Positions 1-6,792 of a DNA stretch of 6,823 nt are shown here, one piece after another (positions within the stretch are counted from its first letter, which is position 1; every line of letters starts with the position of its first letter). The DNA is from Bacteroidia bacterium (lineage in GTDB: Bacteria > Bacteroidota > Bacteroidia > NS11-12g > UBA9320). The translations under genes were made by a program, and so were the position numbers. Location: positions 1-6,823 of the forward strand of contig JABDQY010000214.1 of NCBI GenBank assembly GCA_013042025.1, in the 5' to 3' direction. The notes beneath the pieces are model-generated. The model saw only the letters and a list, made by a program, of their open reading frames with translations, was not told the DNA's origin and made no database searches.

Positions 1-662
1 TCTACATCGCTATAAACAGCCATTCTTGGGAAGAATTGAGCAATGGTATAGAGATAATTATCCTCTTCTTTGAAATACTCGTAACCACTTCTACCTCCTA
101 TTTCCATTCGATCATTGATGTTGTACCACCATTTTATATTAATTTTTACAGCAGCACCTGGTTTCAGTGGCTCATCTAAATTAATCCGCATCATGGTATG
201 ATTTACTTTAACTTCATAATCTTCTCCATTTCCATCTCTTACATAATCCAAATTGAATCCTCCTGGAAACGTATGAAATAATCTAAAATACTCTCCTAAA
301 CTCATCCCATCATCTATCCTTCCCGTTTGAATCTTATAGGTTTGAGATTCTTGACTTCTCATGTTTTGATCCAATTGAATCCACAAATAATCCAATTGAT
401 CTGGAGAATTGTTGGTATAGGTAATTTCTTCAACTCCATATACACGTTGGCTATCATCATCTAAGGTAATATCCATAATATAATCTGCTTTTTGCTGCCA
501 ATACAGATGTCCTGGAGCACCACTTGCAGTTCTATATACATTTGGTGTTGGTAGCTCTTGACCAAGTTGTCTAAACTTATTGTGATTGGTGTTTTCTTGA
601 GCAAATGCACCAAAACTTAAGCATATAAAAGCCAGGAGAAAGGAGTTAGTTGGTTTCTTCAT
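1..662 (-). CDS. M1-family metallopeptidase, N-terminal part (cut by window edge)
   Basis: This is the N-terminal 220 codons of an exported zinc metallopeptidase of the M1 (aminopeptidase N-like) type; the rest lies beyond base 1. The ATG at 660-662 opens a typical signal peptide: MKK, a hydrophobic core around residues 8-18, then AFA before Gln22, a likely signal peptidase I site. The mature part carries the M1 N-terminal beta-domain pattern: a YWQQKADY stretch, DITLDDDSQRVYGVEEITYTN (transport-type beta strands), LWIQLDQN, and near the window edge YTIAQFFPRMAVY, which is very characteristic of large Bacteroidota M1 peptidases. The catalytic HExxH zinc motif would lie outside the window, so activity cannot be judged. 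The protein probably acts in the periplasm or at the outer membrane, trimming peptides. It is divergent from the DUF6702-like gene, with under 50 bases between them. The family call is firm; the substrate is unknown. Confidence 0.87.
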   Translation of the reverse strand, partial: MKKPTNSFLLAFICLSFGAFAQENTNHNKFRQLGQELPTPNVYRTASGAPGHLYWQQKADYIMDITLDDDSQRVYGVEEITYTNNSPDQLDYLWIQLDQNMRSQESQTYKIQTGRIDDGMSLGEYFRLFHTFPGGFNLDYVRDGNGEDYEVKVNHTMMRINLDEPLKPGAAVKINIKWWYNINDRMEIGGRSGYEYFKEEDNYLYTIAQFFPRMAVYSDV

Positions 663-696
663 TTTAAAAATAGAATAACAAAGAAAAGCAAATACT

Positions 697-704
697 TAAT
701 TTTG
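697..704 (+). promoter_or_regulatory. Candidate -7 element (TAATTTTG) in the divergent intergenic gap
   Basis: TAATTTTG matches the Bacteroidota -7 consensus TAnnTTTG exactly and is the same octamer as in the better promoter upstream of anmK. No TTTG or TTG is found about 19 bases upstream, so only half of the promoter is present. If it is used, transcription would begin around 709-712, at or inside the proposed start of the downstream gene. That would imply a leaderless message or a later start codon. Confidence 0.3.
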
Positions 705-708
705 AAAA

Positions 709-1200
709 GTGGTATTGGATATATTTTTACTTTTTGTCTACCTATTTACGCCTTCCCATGATTTTCATACTTCCTGGATGAATATGACGTACAATGAAGA
801 CAAAAAAGAATTTGCCGGTTCTTGGAGAACAGACACAGAACATCTTGAAGGAGTATTGACAGCATTTTCTGAGAAAGATATTTTGCTAGAAAGCTCAACA
901 ATTGAAGAACACATTCCACTGATTAACAGCTACATAAAAAAGAAAAGCTTTTTGAAATTCAATGGTAAAAATCAATTTCTTGAAGTATCAATAATCGAAG
1001 TTAACTTTAGTGAAACAATAGTTCATTTTGAACCATTAAAATGCAAACGAAAACTGAAGAGCATTGAAATGGAAAACAACATGCTTATTGATAAATTTCC
1101 CAATCAACAAAACATGCTTCAAATAAACTATAAAGGGAAGATGTATAGTATGCTGTTGAGTGCATCTAAGAACTACGATAAAGTGAGTATAAATGAGTGA
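709..1200 (+). CDS. Small exported DUF6702-like protein, start uncertain
   Basis: The 163-residue reading frame resembles DUF6702, a Bacteroidota family of small exported proteins with no assigned biochemical role. Supporting features are an HDFHTSWMNMTYNEDKKE stretch right after a hydrophobic N-terminus (the family typically opens with H-x-F/Y-H/Y-x-S...I.YN), a central KFNGK segment, and the C-terminal IEMENNMLIDKFPNQQN block followed by a short LLSASK strand (the family shows a similar 'ie..N..L...fp.Q.N' signature). No ATG fits: an in-frame TGA at 703-705 leaves only GTG 709 or TTG 715. The ATG at 778 would remove the conserved HDFH segment. The hydrophobic N-terminus (residues 4-14) contains Asp4 and has no Lys/Arg, which is poor for a signal peptide. 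A +1 alternative beginning at TTG 702 looks better (see findings). uvrB follows after 57 bases on the same strand; the neighbouring M1 peptidase is divergent. Family assignment is from memory of the pattern. Confidence 0.75.
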   Translation: MVLDIFLLFVYLFTPSHDFHTSWMNMTYNEDKKEFAGSWRTDTEHLEGVLTAFSEKDILLESSTIEEHIPLINSYIKKKSFLKFNGKNQFLEVSIIEVNFSETIVHFEPLKCKRKLKSIEMENNMLIDKFPNQQNMLQINYKGKMYSMLLSASKNYDKVSINE

Positions 1201-1257
1201 TTAAATTTTAAATTGAATCTGCTACTTCGCTGTTCAACTTATCACTAAATTCGCAAA

Positions 1258-3273
1258 ATGTCTTTCAAAATCCAATCCCCATTTAAACCAACCGGAGATC
1301 AACCACAAGCAATTGAAAAAATAGTTGGTGGATTAAACGATGGTTTGCCTGCTCAAACTTTGTTGGGTGTTACTGGTTCGGGAAAGACATTTACGATGGC
1401 AAATGTTATAGAACAAGTACAAAAACCTACGATAATTATTAGCCATAACAAAACTCTAGTAGCTCAGTTGTACGGAGAGTTTAAAAATTTCTTCCCTGAA
1501 AACTCTGTTCAATACTTCGTTTCGTATTACGACTATTATCAACCTGAAGCATTTATTCCAACTACCAACACCTTCATTGAAAAAGACTTAAATATTAATG
1601 AAGAAATAGAAAAAATGCGATTACAAACCACCTCTGCTTTGTTGAGCGGAAGAAGAGATATCATTGTAGTTGCATCTGTTTCTTGTATTTATGGTGCAGG
1701 TAATCCAAACGATTATGAAGACAGTATTATTCGAATTAGTAAGGGTCAAAAGATTACACGAAACAGCTTACTACATGCTTTAGTCGGTAGTTTATATTCT
1801 AGAACTGCATCAGAATTTAAACGTGGCACTTTTCGAGTAAAGGGCGATACAGTAGACATTTTCTTAGCTTATGATGATGTTGCTATACGCGTAAGTTTCT
1901 TTGGAAATGAGATTGAAGAAATTGAAATGATTGATCCACTTACAGGAAGCCGACTAGAAGAAATGGAGCATGCAGCAATATTCCCTGCTAACCTATTTGT
2001 AACACCTCAAGATCGTTTGAAAAATGCCATTAACATGATACAAGACGACATGGTTAAGCAAGTTGAATACTTCAAAGAAATACAGAAACCACTTGAAGCA
2101 AAACGCATTGAACAACGTACTGAGTTTGACATGGAGATGATGCGAGAATTGGGTTATTGCAATGGGATTGAGAACTACAGCAGATATATGGATGGAAGAA
2201 CTCCAGGTCAACGACCTTTCTGTTTATTGGATTATTTCCCTGAAGATTACTTAATGATCATTGACGAAAGTCACGTAACATTACCTCAGGTTCGTGCGAT
2301 GTATGGAGGTGATAGAAGTAGAAAAATAAATCTCGTTGATTATGGGTTTAGGCTTCCGGCAGCTTTAGATAATCGACCTTTAAAATTTGAAGAATTTGCT
2401 GAGGTTACAAATCAAGTAGTATATGTGAGTGCAACACCTGCTGATTACGAAATACAGGAAAGTGAGGGAGTAATAGTGGAGCAACTTATCCGTCCAACAG
2501 GATTATTAGATCCAGTTATTGAAGTTCGTCCGTGCGTTAATCAAGTAGATGACTTGCTAGATCAAATTGATGAACGTGTTCAAATGGGTGATCGTGTTCT
2601 AGTAACTACTTTAACCAAGAGAATGGCCGAAGAACTGGATAAATATGTTCGAAATCTAGGTATTTCCGCAACGTACATTCACTCAGAGGTTAAAACATTG
2701 GATAGAGTTGAAATTCTGGAACGATTGAGAGCAGGAGATATTGATGTACTAATCGGGGTAAACTTATTAAGAGAAGGTTTAGATTTACCTGAAGTAAGTT
2801 TAGTTGCAATTTTGGATGCTGATAAAGAAGGATTCTTACGTAGTGAAAGAAGCTTGGTTCAAACCGTAGGAAGAGCAGCAAGAAATGTAAATGGAAAGGT
2901 AATTATGTATGCTGATAAAATTACTGAAAGCATGCGAGTTACAATAGAAGAAACAGAACGCCGAAGAATACTTCAAACGAAATACAATGAAGAACATGGT
3001 ATTGTTCCCGAGACTATTCGTAGGGATAAGAAATCTGTATTTAATAGAACAAGTTTGGAATCAGATAAAGGACCAAGAACGTATCAGCCACAAGATAATG
3101 TTGGTATTGCAGCAGATCCAGTTGTTCAATATATGAGCAAAGATGCATTGAAAAAAGCTATCGCAAATACCAAAGCTCAGATGCTAAAAGCAGCAAAAGA
3201 AATGGACTTCATGGAAGCTGCGAGACTAAGAGATGAGATGAATCAATTGGAAGAAAAACTCAAGGAATCGTAA
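1258..3273 (+). CDS. uvrB: UvrABC excinuclease subunit B
   Basis: UvrB is the damage-verifying ATPase of nucleotide excision repair: it is loaded on DNA by UvrA2, probes the lesion with a beta-hairpin, and recruits UvrC for the dual incision. At 671 residues it has the usual family length. Motifs in order: Walker A GVTGSGKT at 37-44 (Lys43), the damage-probing beta-hairpin with YYDYYQPEAFIP at 90-101, helicase motif II DESH at 336-339, SATP at 391-394, LIRPTGLLDP at 410-419, motif V region VNLLREGLDLPEV at 501-513, motif VI QTVGRAARN at 535-543, and a C-terminal UVR domain at about 631-667 (the UvrC/UvrA contact helices). All catalytic residues seem present, so the protein should be active. 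The ATG is preceded in frame by a TAA at 1246-1248, so no upstream extension is possible. No LexA-like operator or clear promoter is visible in the 57-base gap. The lipoprotein gene follows after 15 bases, suggesting co-transcription. Confidence 0.99.
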   Translation: MSFKIQSPFKPTGDQPQAIEKIVGGLNDGLPAQTLLGVTGSGKTFTMANVIEQVQKPTIIISHNKTLVAQLYGEFKNFFPENSVQYFVSYYDYYQPEAFIPTTNTFIEKDLNINEEIEKMRLQTTSALLSGRRDIIVVASVSCIYGAGNPNDYEDSIIRISKGQKITRNSLLHALVGSLYSRTASEFKRGTFRVKGDTVDIFLAYDDVAIRVSFFGNEIEEIEMIDPLTGSRLEEMEHAAIFPANLFVTPQDRLKNAINMIQDDMVKQVEYFKEIQKPLEAKRIEQRTEFDMEMMRELGYCNGIENYSRYMDGRTPGQRPFCLLDYFPEDYLMIIDESHVTLPQVRAMYGGDRSRKINLVDYGFRLPAALDNRPLKFEEFAEVTNQVVYVSATPADYEIQESEGVIVEQLIRPTGLLDPVIEVRPCVNQVDDLLDQIDERVQMGDRVLVTTLTKRMAEELDKYVRNLGISATYIHSEVKTLDRVEILERLRAGDIDVLIGVNLLREGLDLPEVSLVAILDADKEGFLRSERSLVQTVGRAARNVNGKVIMYADKITESMRVTIEETERRRILQTKYNEEHGIVPETIRRDKKSVFNRTSLESDKGPRTYQPQDNVGIAADPVVQYMSKDALKKAIANTKAQMLKAAKEMDFMEAARLRDEMNQLEEKLKES

Positions 3274-3288
3274 TTTTACATCCTTCTT

Positions 3289-4251
3289 ATGAATAAACTA
3301 TTATATGTACTATGCCTCGGCCTTTTTGCTTGTGGTACTACAACCAACGTAAATTATCCTATTGGAACTACTGAAGCTGCAATTATGCTTCCGGAAAGCA
3401 ACAAAAGAATTGTAACATTAAATCGAGTTAGATTGGATTATTCTGTTGTAACCCGAGACGGGCACATGTCACCAAATAGTACCGACGCATTAATGGGAAG
3501 TATCAACGGATTTAATAATGGAATTAAGAGTAGAAAATACTTTAACAATATTGCTCAAATATCTAATTTTCAGCAAAATGCAAACGGTATCTTTCCAGAT
3601 AGTTTATCTGTTGAAGAGTTAAAACAAGTTGCACGAGATGCTGATTTTGTAGTTGCTCTTGAGATGTTTGACCAATACTATTCTGATAGATATAACATAG
3701 AAATTAGAAGGCAAGAAGTAGGAGAAAAGACATATCGAGAAGTTGATTACTTCGTTGGAAGGAGGACCATTTATGTGACAGTAGGTTGGAGAGTTTACAG
3801 TGCTAAAACAGGACAGCTATTGGATGAACAGGTTTATGAAGAGGAATATTTTTATGAAGCAGAATCGTTGCGAAGAATTAACGCTACACAACTTTTAGAA
3901 AACAATTTCAGACGAGAAATGTCGAATCTTGGATTTCGATTGGGAAGCAAATTTGCTTCACGAATATCCCCTACCAAGCATTATACATATAGAACTATTT
4001 ACACCAAAGGAAATGATCATTTAGAAAAAGCAGCTATCGATGTTCGTGCAGAAGATTGGACCAAAGCTGAAGAGCATTGGCAAAGAGGAATAAAACGTGA
4101 AAAGAAGAGAAAGAAGCTTGCTAAATTGTATCACAATCTTGCAATGGCAGCAGAAAAAAGTGGTAATCTTACTCAAGCAAAGGAATATGCAAAACTTGCA
4201 GCAAACCAGCATCCTATTGGTGTTAAGACTCAAAGTTTAGTAGGATACTAA
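3289..4251 (+). CDS. Lipoprotein with TPR-like C-terminus (DUF6340-like)
   Basis: This 320-residue protein begins MNKLLYVLCLGLFAC, a short lipoprotein signal peptide with the lipidated cysteine at 15 (lipobox LFAC; Phe at -2 is slightly unusual). Residues after Cys15 are GTTTN, without the acidic cluster that marks surface export of Bacteroidota lipoproteins, so a periplasm-facing outer-membrane anchor is inferred. The middle region holds a DADFVVALEMFDQYY segment (118-131) and a TIYVTVGWRVYSAKTGQLLDE strand pair (about 160-180). Residues about 242-308 form two amphipathic helical hairpins, DWTKAEEHWQRGI and LYHNLAMAAEKSGNLTQAKEYA, typical of TPR repeats. This order (lipobox, 'aDalv.Le.f', 'gWR.Y', C-terminal TPR) matches what I recall of DUF6340, a Bacteroidota family of unknown function. 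It sits 15 bases behind uvrB and runs to a strong terminator, so it is probably transcribed with uvrB; no functional link to DNA repair is evident. Confidence 0.86.
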   Translation: MNKLLYVLCLGLFACGTTTNVNYPIGTTEAAIMLPESNKRIVTLNRVRLDYSVVTRDGHMSPNSTDALMGSINGFNNGIKSRKYFNNIAQISNFQQNANGIFPDSLSVEELKQVARDADFVVALEMFDQYYSDRYNIEIRRQEVGEKTYREVDYFVGRRTIYVTVGWRVYSAKTGQLLDEQVYEEEYFYEAESLRRINATQLLENNFRREMSNLGFRLGSKFASRISPTKHYTYRTIYTKGNDHLEKAAIDVRAEDWTKAEEHWQRGIKREKKRKKLAKLYHNLAMAAEKSGNLTQAKEYAKLAANQHPIGVKTQSLVGY

Positions 4252-4255
4252 CAAA

Positions 4256-4279
4256 AAAAGCGGCCGTTAAGCCGCTTTT
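4256..4279. terminator. Bidirectional intrinsic terminator
   Basis: A perfect 9-base-pair stem (AAAAGCGGC at 4256-4264 pairing with GCCGCTTTT at 4271-4279) encloses a 6-base loop. It begins 4 bases after the lipoprotein stop codon. Read on the plus strand it ends in TTTT then a T-rich stretch. Read on the minus strand it ends in seven T residues (the A run at 4253-4259), which makes it the stronger terminator for the dehydrogenase operon. It lies between two convergent transcription units and can serve both. Confidence 0.92.
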
Positions 4280-4302
4280 CAATTGTTTTATGATGAATTG
4301 TT

Positions 4303-4347
4303 TGTCAAACTTCGATTCACTCGCTATTCCAATTACTCAGTTTGACA
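4303..4347. repeat. Inverted repeat, 9-base arms, 27-base spacer
   Basis: TGTCAAACT at 4303-4311 is the exact reverse complement of AGTTTGACA at 4339-4347. In the minus-strand message this would be a hairpin with a large loop starting 6 bases after the dehydrogenase stop codon and before the shared terminator. It has no GC-rich stem or T tract of its own, so it is not an ordinary terminator. It could be a 3'-end RNA structure, a protein site, or a degenerate remnant. Confidence 0.4.
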
Positions 4348-4353
4348 GTTGAA

Positions 4354-5640
4354 CTAAGCCGTTCCTCCAACTCCACTTCTATGGCTTGTATCTCCCGTAT
4401 CAACCAAATCAGTCAAACTCATTTCCAATGCTTTACGGCTAAGACCTGTATGCTTCGGGTTGAATTGATGTAATCTCATCATTTGTCTTGCTATTGTTTC
4501 AGAAGAGTCTTTAAGGATTGCAACATCTTCTACAACACCACGTTCAGACATTAAGAAACCAAATGTTCGGGCCATACCACAATTTGCTACAAAATCAGGA
4601 ATTACAGCTATGTTATTATCTGCATAAACTGAAATAGGACCCATAAAAATCTCCTTATCAGCAAAAGGTACATTCGCACCACAACTTATTACTTCCATTT
4701 GGCCTTCAATCATTTGATCTACTTGTTCTTTTGTTACCAAACGAGAACCTGCTCCAGGAACAAAAATCTCTGCACCAAGGCTCCATATCTTACTATTTAC
4801 TTCTTCAAAAGACATCAACTTTTCGCCAAGGATTTCTGGGTTCAATTTGTTGCCATCTCTATGAATAAATAATTTAGTAATTTCTTCTTCTCCATACCCA
4901 TCCATATTAATTAGACCACCTTCTCTGTCAATAATTCCAATAATTTTAACTCCGTGTTTTGCTAAGTAAAATGCTGCAGCGGCCGAAACATTTCCCCAAC
5001 CTTGGATTATGGCTCTTTTACCCGGCAAAATGCCACCCCAAGTATTGTAGTAGTGACGAATAGCTTCAGTAACTCCCCAACCTGTAATCATGTCAGAGAT
5101 ATTGTATTTTCTGTTTACATCAGGAGTAAACCTTTCGTCTTCAATATGAAGCAAAACTCCCGTTTGTAATCGTGTTATTGCCTGCAATCTTTCAGCTCGA
5201 TTATACTTCCTGAAATATCCTTGAACTACGCCTTCTTGCGGATGCAAGATTCCATATTCTGCAGTATATGGAATTACTTCAGCATACTGATCTACATTCA
5301 TATCCCCACCGGTACCGTAGTAGTTTCTTAGCAATGGAGCAACAGCTGCATACCATCTTTTTAAAACTCCTTCTTTCCTTGGATCTGCTGGATCAAAATT
5401 AATACCAGATTTAGCTCCGCCAATTGGAGGACCTGCTACTGTAAACTTCACTTCCATGGTTTTGGCAAGTGATTCTACTTCACGTTTATCCAGTCCTTTT
5501 CGCATTCTTGTACCACCACCTGCAGCACCGTTTCTTAGTGAGTTAATTACAACCCAACCTTCAGCTTCTGTTTCTGAGTCTTGCCACTCAAATACAATTT
5601 CTGGTTTTTTAGTTTCGAACTTTTTTAATAATTCTTCCAT
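4354..5640 (-). CDS. Glu/Leu/Phe/Val-family NAD(P)-dependent amino acid dehydrogenase
   Basis: The 428-residue enzyme belongs to the amino acid dehydrogenases that reversibly deaminate an amino acid to a 2-oxoacid plus ammonium in the cytoplasm. The N-terminal dimerization/catalytic domain (about 20-145) has GGGTRMR at 41-47, KFTVAGPPIGGAKSGI at 65-80 with the family's Lys65 and catalytic Lys77, and TGGDMN with the probable catalytic Asp113. The Rossmann domain starts at about 180; its dinucleotide loop is GWGNVS at 214-219, with Ser where most relatives have Gly, and Asp238 at the end of the second strand favours NAD over NADP. The later motif PDFVANCGMARTFGF at about 348-362 replaces the PD..aNaGGV segment of glutamate and leucine dehydrogenases, so substrate is not assigned. 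The ATG at 5638-5640 overlaps the anmK stop codon by one base (TAATG), which fixes this start and suggests translational coupling. No promoter of its own is seen. It ends before the shared terminator. Confidence 0.93.
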   Translation of the reverse strand: MEELLKKFETKKPEIVFEWQDSETEAEGWVVINSLRNGAAGGGTRMRKGLDKREVESLAKTMEVKFTVAGPPIGGAKSGINFDPADPRKEGVLKRWYAAVAPLLRNYYGTGGDMNVDQYAEVIPYTAEYGILHPQEGVVQGYFRKYNRAERLQAITRLQTGVLLHIEDERFTPDVNRKYNISDMITGWGVTEAIRHYYNTWGGILPGKRAIIQGWGNVSAAAAFYLAKHGVKIIGIIDREGGLINMDGYGEEEITKLFIHRDGNKLNPEILGEKLMSFEEVNSKIWSLGAEIFVPGAGSRLVTKEQVDQMIEGQMEVISCGANVPFADKEIFMGPISVYADNNIAVIPDFVANCGMARTFGFLMSERGVVEDVAILKDSSETIARQMMRLHQFNPKHTGLSRKALEMSLTDLVDTGDTSHRSGVGGTA

Positions 5641-6731
5641 TATACTGTTTTAGAAAAGTCACCATGCAATGAACCTGAAACTGAGTCTTCAGTAGCACCA
5701 GTTGCAATGGACAATACATTTGTTTTATTTTGAACTCTAAGTATTCCTAGTAAGGCAAAAGCCAACGCTTCTTTGTAATCTACCATTTTATCATCTGGCA
5801 CCACAATTTCGGCTTCTGTATGTGTTCTTAAGTGTGAAATCAACGTCTTATTGAAAGCCCCTCCTCCAGTTACAAAAACTCTTTTGCTACTAGCATCACC
5901 ACTTGATAAATCTTCCACATTGTTCCCTATTTGTTGTGCAATGTGATCTACTAGTGTTTTCATCTTATCTTCTTTCTTAGCGACACTGTTTCTAACATGC
6001 GACCAGAAGTTTGAGCTAATCCATTCTCTTCCTAGTGATTTCGGTGGCTCATAATCATAAAATGAAATGCTATTTAAATCAGAAAGTAAATCGTAATCGA
6101 TATTTCCTTTCTCGGCAATTTCTCCATTCTCATCATATTCTTGCCCAAATTCACGAGCAATTCTGTTCAAAACAATATTGCAAGGACAAACGTCATATGC
6201 AACACGATTGGAATTGATATTAGCTGAAATATTAGCGAAACCACCAAGGTTCAAGCACATATCAAACTCTCCAAATAGATATTGATCTGCTATCCCAACT
6301 AGTGGTGCTCCTTCTCCACCTAATATTACGTCGAGAGCTCTAAAATTTGTTACGGTAGGAATGCCGGTATAACCGTAAATGCTATTCCCATCACCAACCT
6401 GCACACTAATATTGCTATCAGGTTGATGAAAAACAGTATGACCGTGTGAAGCAATTAAATCTGCATCTAAGTTATTCTCAGTTAAAAATGCCTTTACTTG
6501 TTCACCAATAAACTGACCATAGAATCTGTCAGTTTTGTAAAATATTAGCGAGTTTTGATGTCTTAATTTAGACAATCTTAACCTCCACTTTTCTTCGTAT
6601 GCAATGGTTGTTGCAGCATTTATGCTGTAATTCCATTTCCCGGCTTCTGCTTCTTCTAAAGAAACATGAGCTATATCTAGACCATCCATAGATGTACCAG
6701 ACATAACACCAATTATATTATACTTTCTCAT
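5640..6731 (-). CDS. anmK: Anhydro-N-acetylmuramic acid kinase
   Basis: AnmK cleaves the 1,6-anhydro bond of anhydro-MurNAc released during peptidoglycan turnover and phosphorylates it to MurNAc-6-phosphate, which MurQ then converts to GlcNAc-6-phosphate. At 363 residues it has the usual length. It carries the signature GVMSGTSMDGLDIA (8-21) of the ATP-binding fold (ASKHA/hexokinase-actin type), ASHGHTVFHQP (94-104), GGEGAPLVGIAD (138-149), NLGGFANIS (161-169), YDVCPCN (179-185) whose Asp180 aligns with the general base of characterised enzymes (usually FDTGPGN), GGGAFN (289-294), and a C-terminal EALAFALLG block (321-329). The DVCPCN form appears to be a lineage variant with two cysteines; the Asp is kept. 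It is the first gene of a minus-strand operon with the dehydrogenase, sharing one base with it. A well-formed promoter lies about 60 bases upstream. No murQ, nagZ or ampG gene is in the window. Confidence 0.94.
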   Translation of the reverse strand: MRKYNIIGVMSGTSMDGLDIAHVSLEEAEAGKWNYSINAATTIAYEEKWRLRLSKLRHQNSLIFYKTDRFYGQFIGEQVKAFLTENNLDADLIASHGHTVFHQPDSNISVQVGDGNSIYGYTGIPTVTNFRALDVILGGEGAPLVGIADQYLFGEFDMCLNLGGFANISANINSNRVAYDVCPCNIVLNRIAREFGQEYDENGEIAEKGNIDYDLLSDLNSISFYDYEPPKSLGREWISSNFWSHVRNSVAKKEDKMKTLVDHIAQQIGNNVEDLSSGDASSKRVFVTGGGAFNKTLISHLRTHTEAEIVVPDDKMVDYKEALAFALLGILRVQNKTNVLSIATGATEDSVSGSLHGDFSKTV

Positions 6732-6766
6732 GCTTGTAAAATGTTCTTCTTAAAAAATTCCCCTCC

Positions 6767-6783
6767 TCTAATTTTATATTAGA
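6767..6783 (-). promoter_or_regulatory. Small hairpin near the 5' end of the anmK leader
   Basis: TCTAAT at 6767-6772 and ATTAGA at 6778-6783 form a 6-base-pair AT-rich stem with a 5-base loop. Given the promoter just upstream, this would lie almost at the 5' end of the anmK transcript, where such hairpins can slow decay. A purine-rich AGAGGAGGGG on the minus strand follows it, about 30 bases ahead of the ATG. The stem is weak and may be chance in AT-rich DNA. Confidence 0.25.
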
Positions 6784-6792
6784 AATCCAGGG

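Noticed and set aside
663..708. Promoter for the M1 peptidase on the minus strand (TTTCTTTG, complement of 679-686)
   Set aside because: Second position is T instead of the required A and there is no TTTG at the expected distance; too weak to list.
1213..1253. Possible promoter for uvrB: TTG at 1213-1215 and TAAATTCG at 1246-1253
   Set aside because: The -7 candidate has a mismatch to TAnnTTTG and the spacing is 30 bases, well beyond the usual 17-23.
1993..2211. Minus-strand open frame inside uvrB (also similar ones at 2690-2881 and 4021-4233)
   Set aside because: They lie antisense within well-supported genes, have no recognisable domains, and have compositions expected of shadow frames.
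5456..5653. Plus-strand open frames opposite the dehydrogenase and anmK (5456-5653, 6035-6217)
   Set aside because: Antisense to complete conserved enzymes, without family features or expression signals.
6760..6769. Shine-Dalgarno-like AGAGGAGGGG (minus strand) upstream of anmK
   Set aside because: It is about 30 bases from the ATG, and no start codon lies at a proper distance; Bacteroidota genes rarely use such sites.
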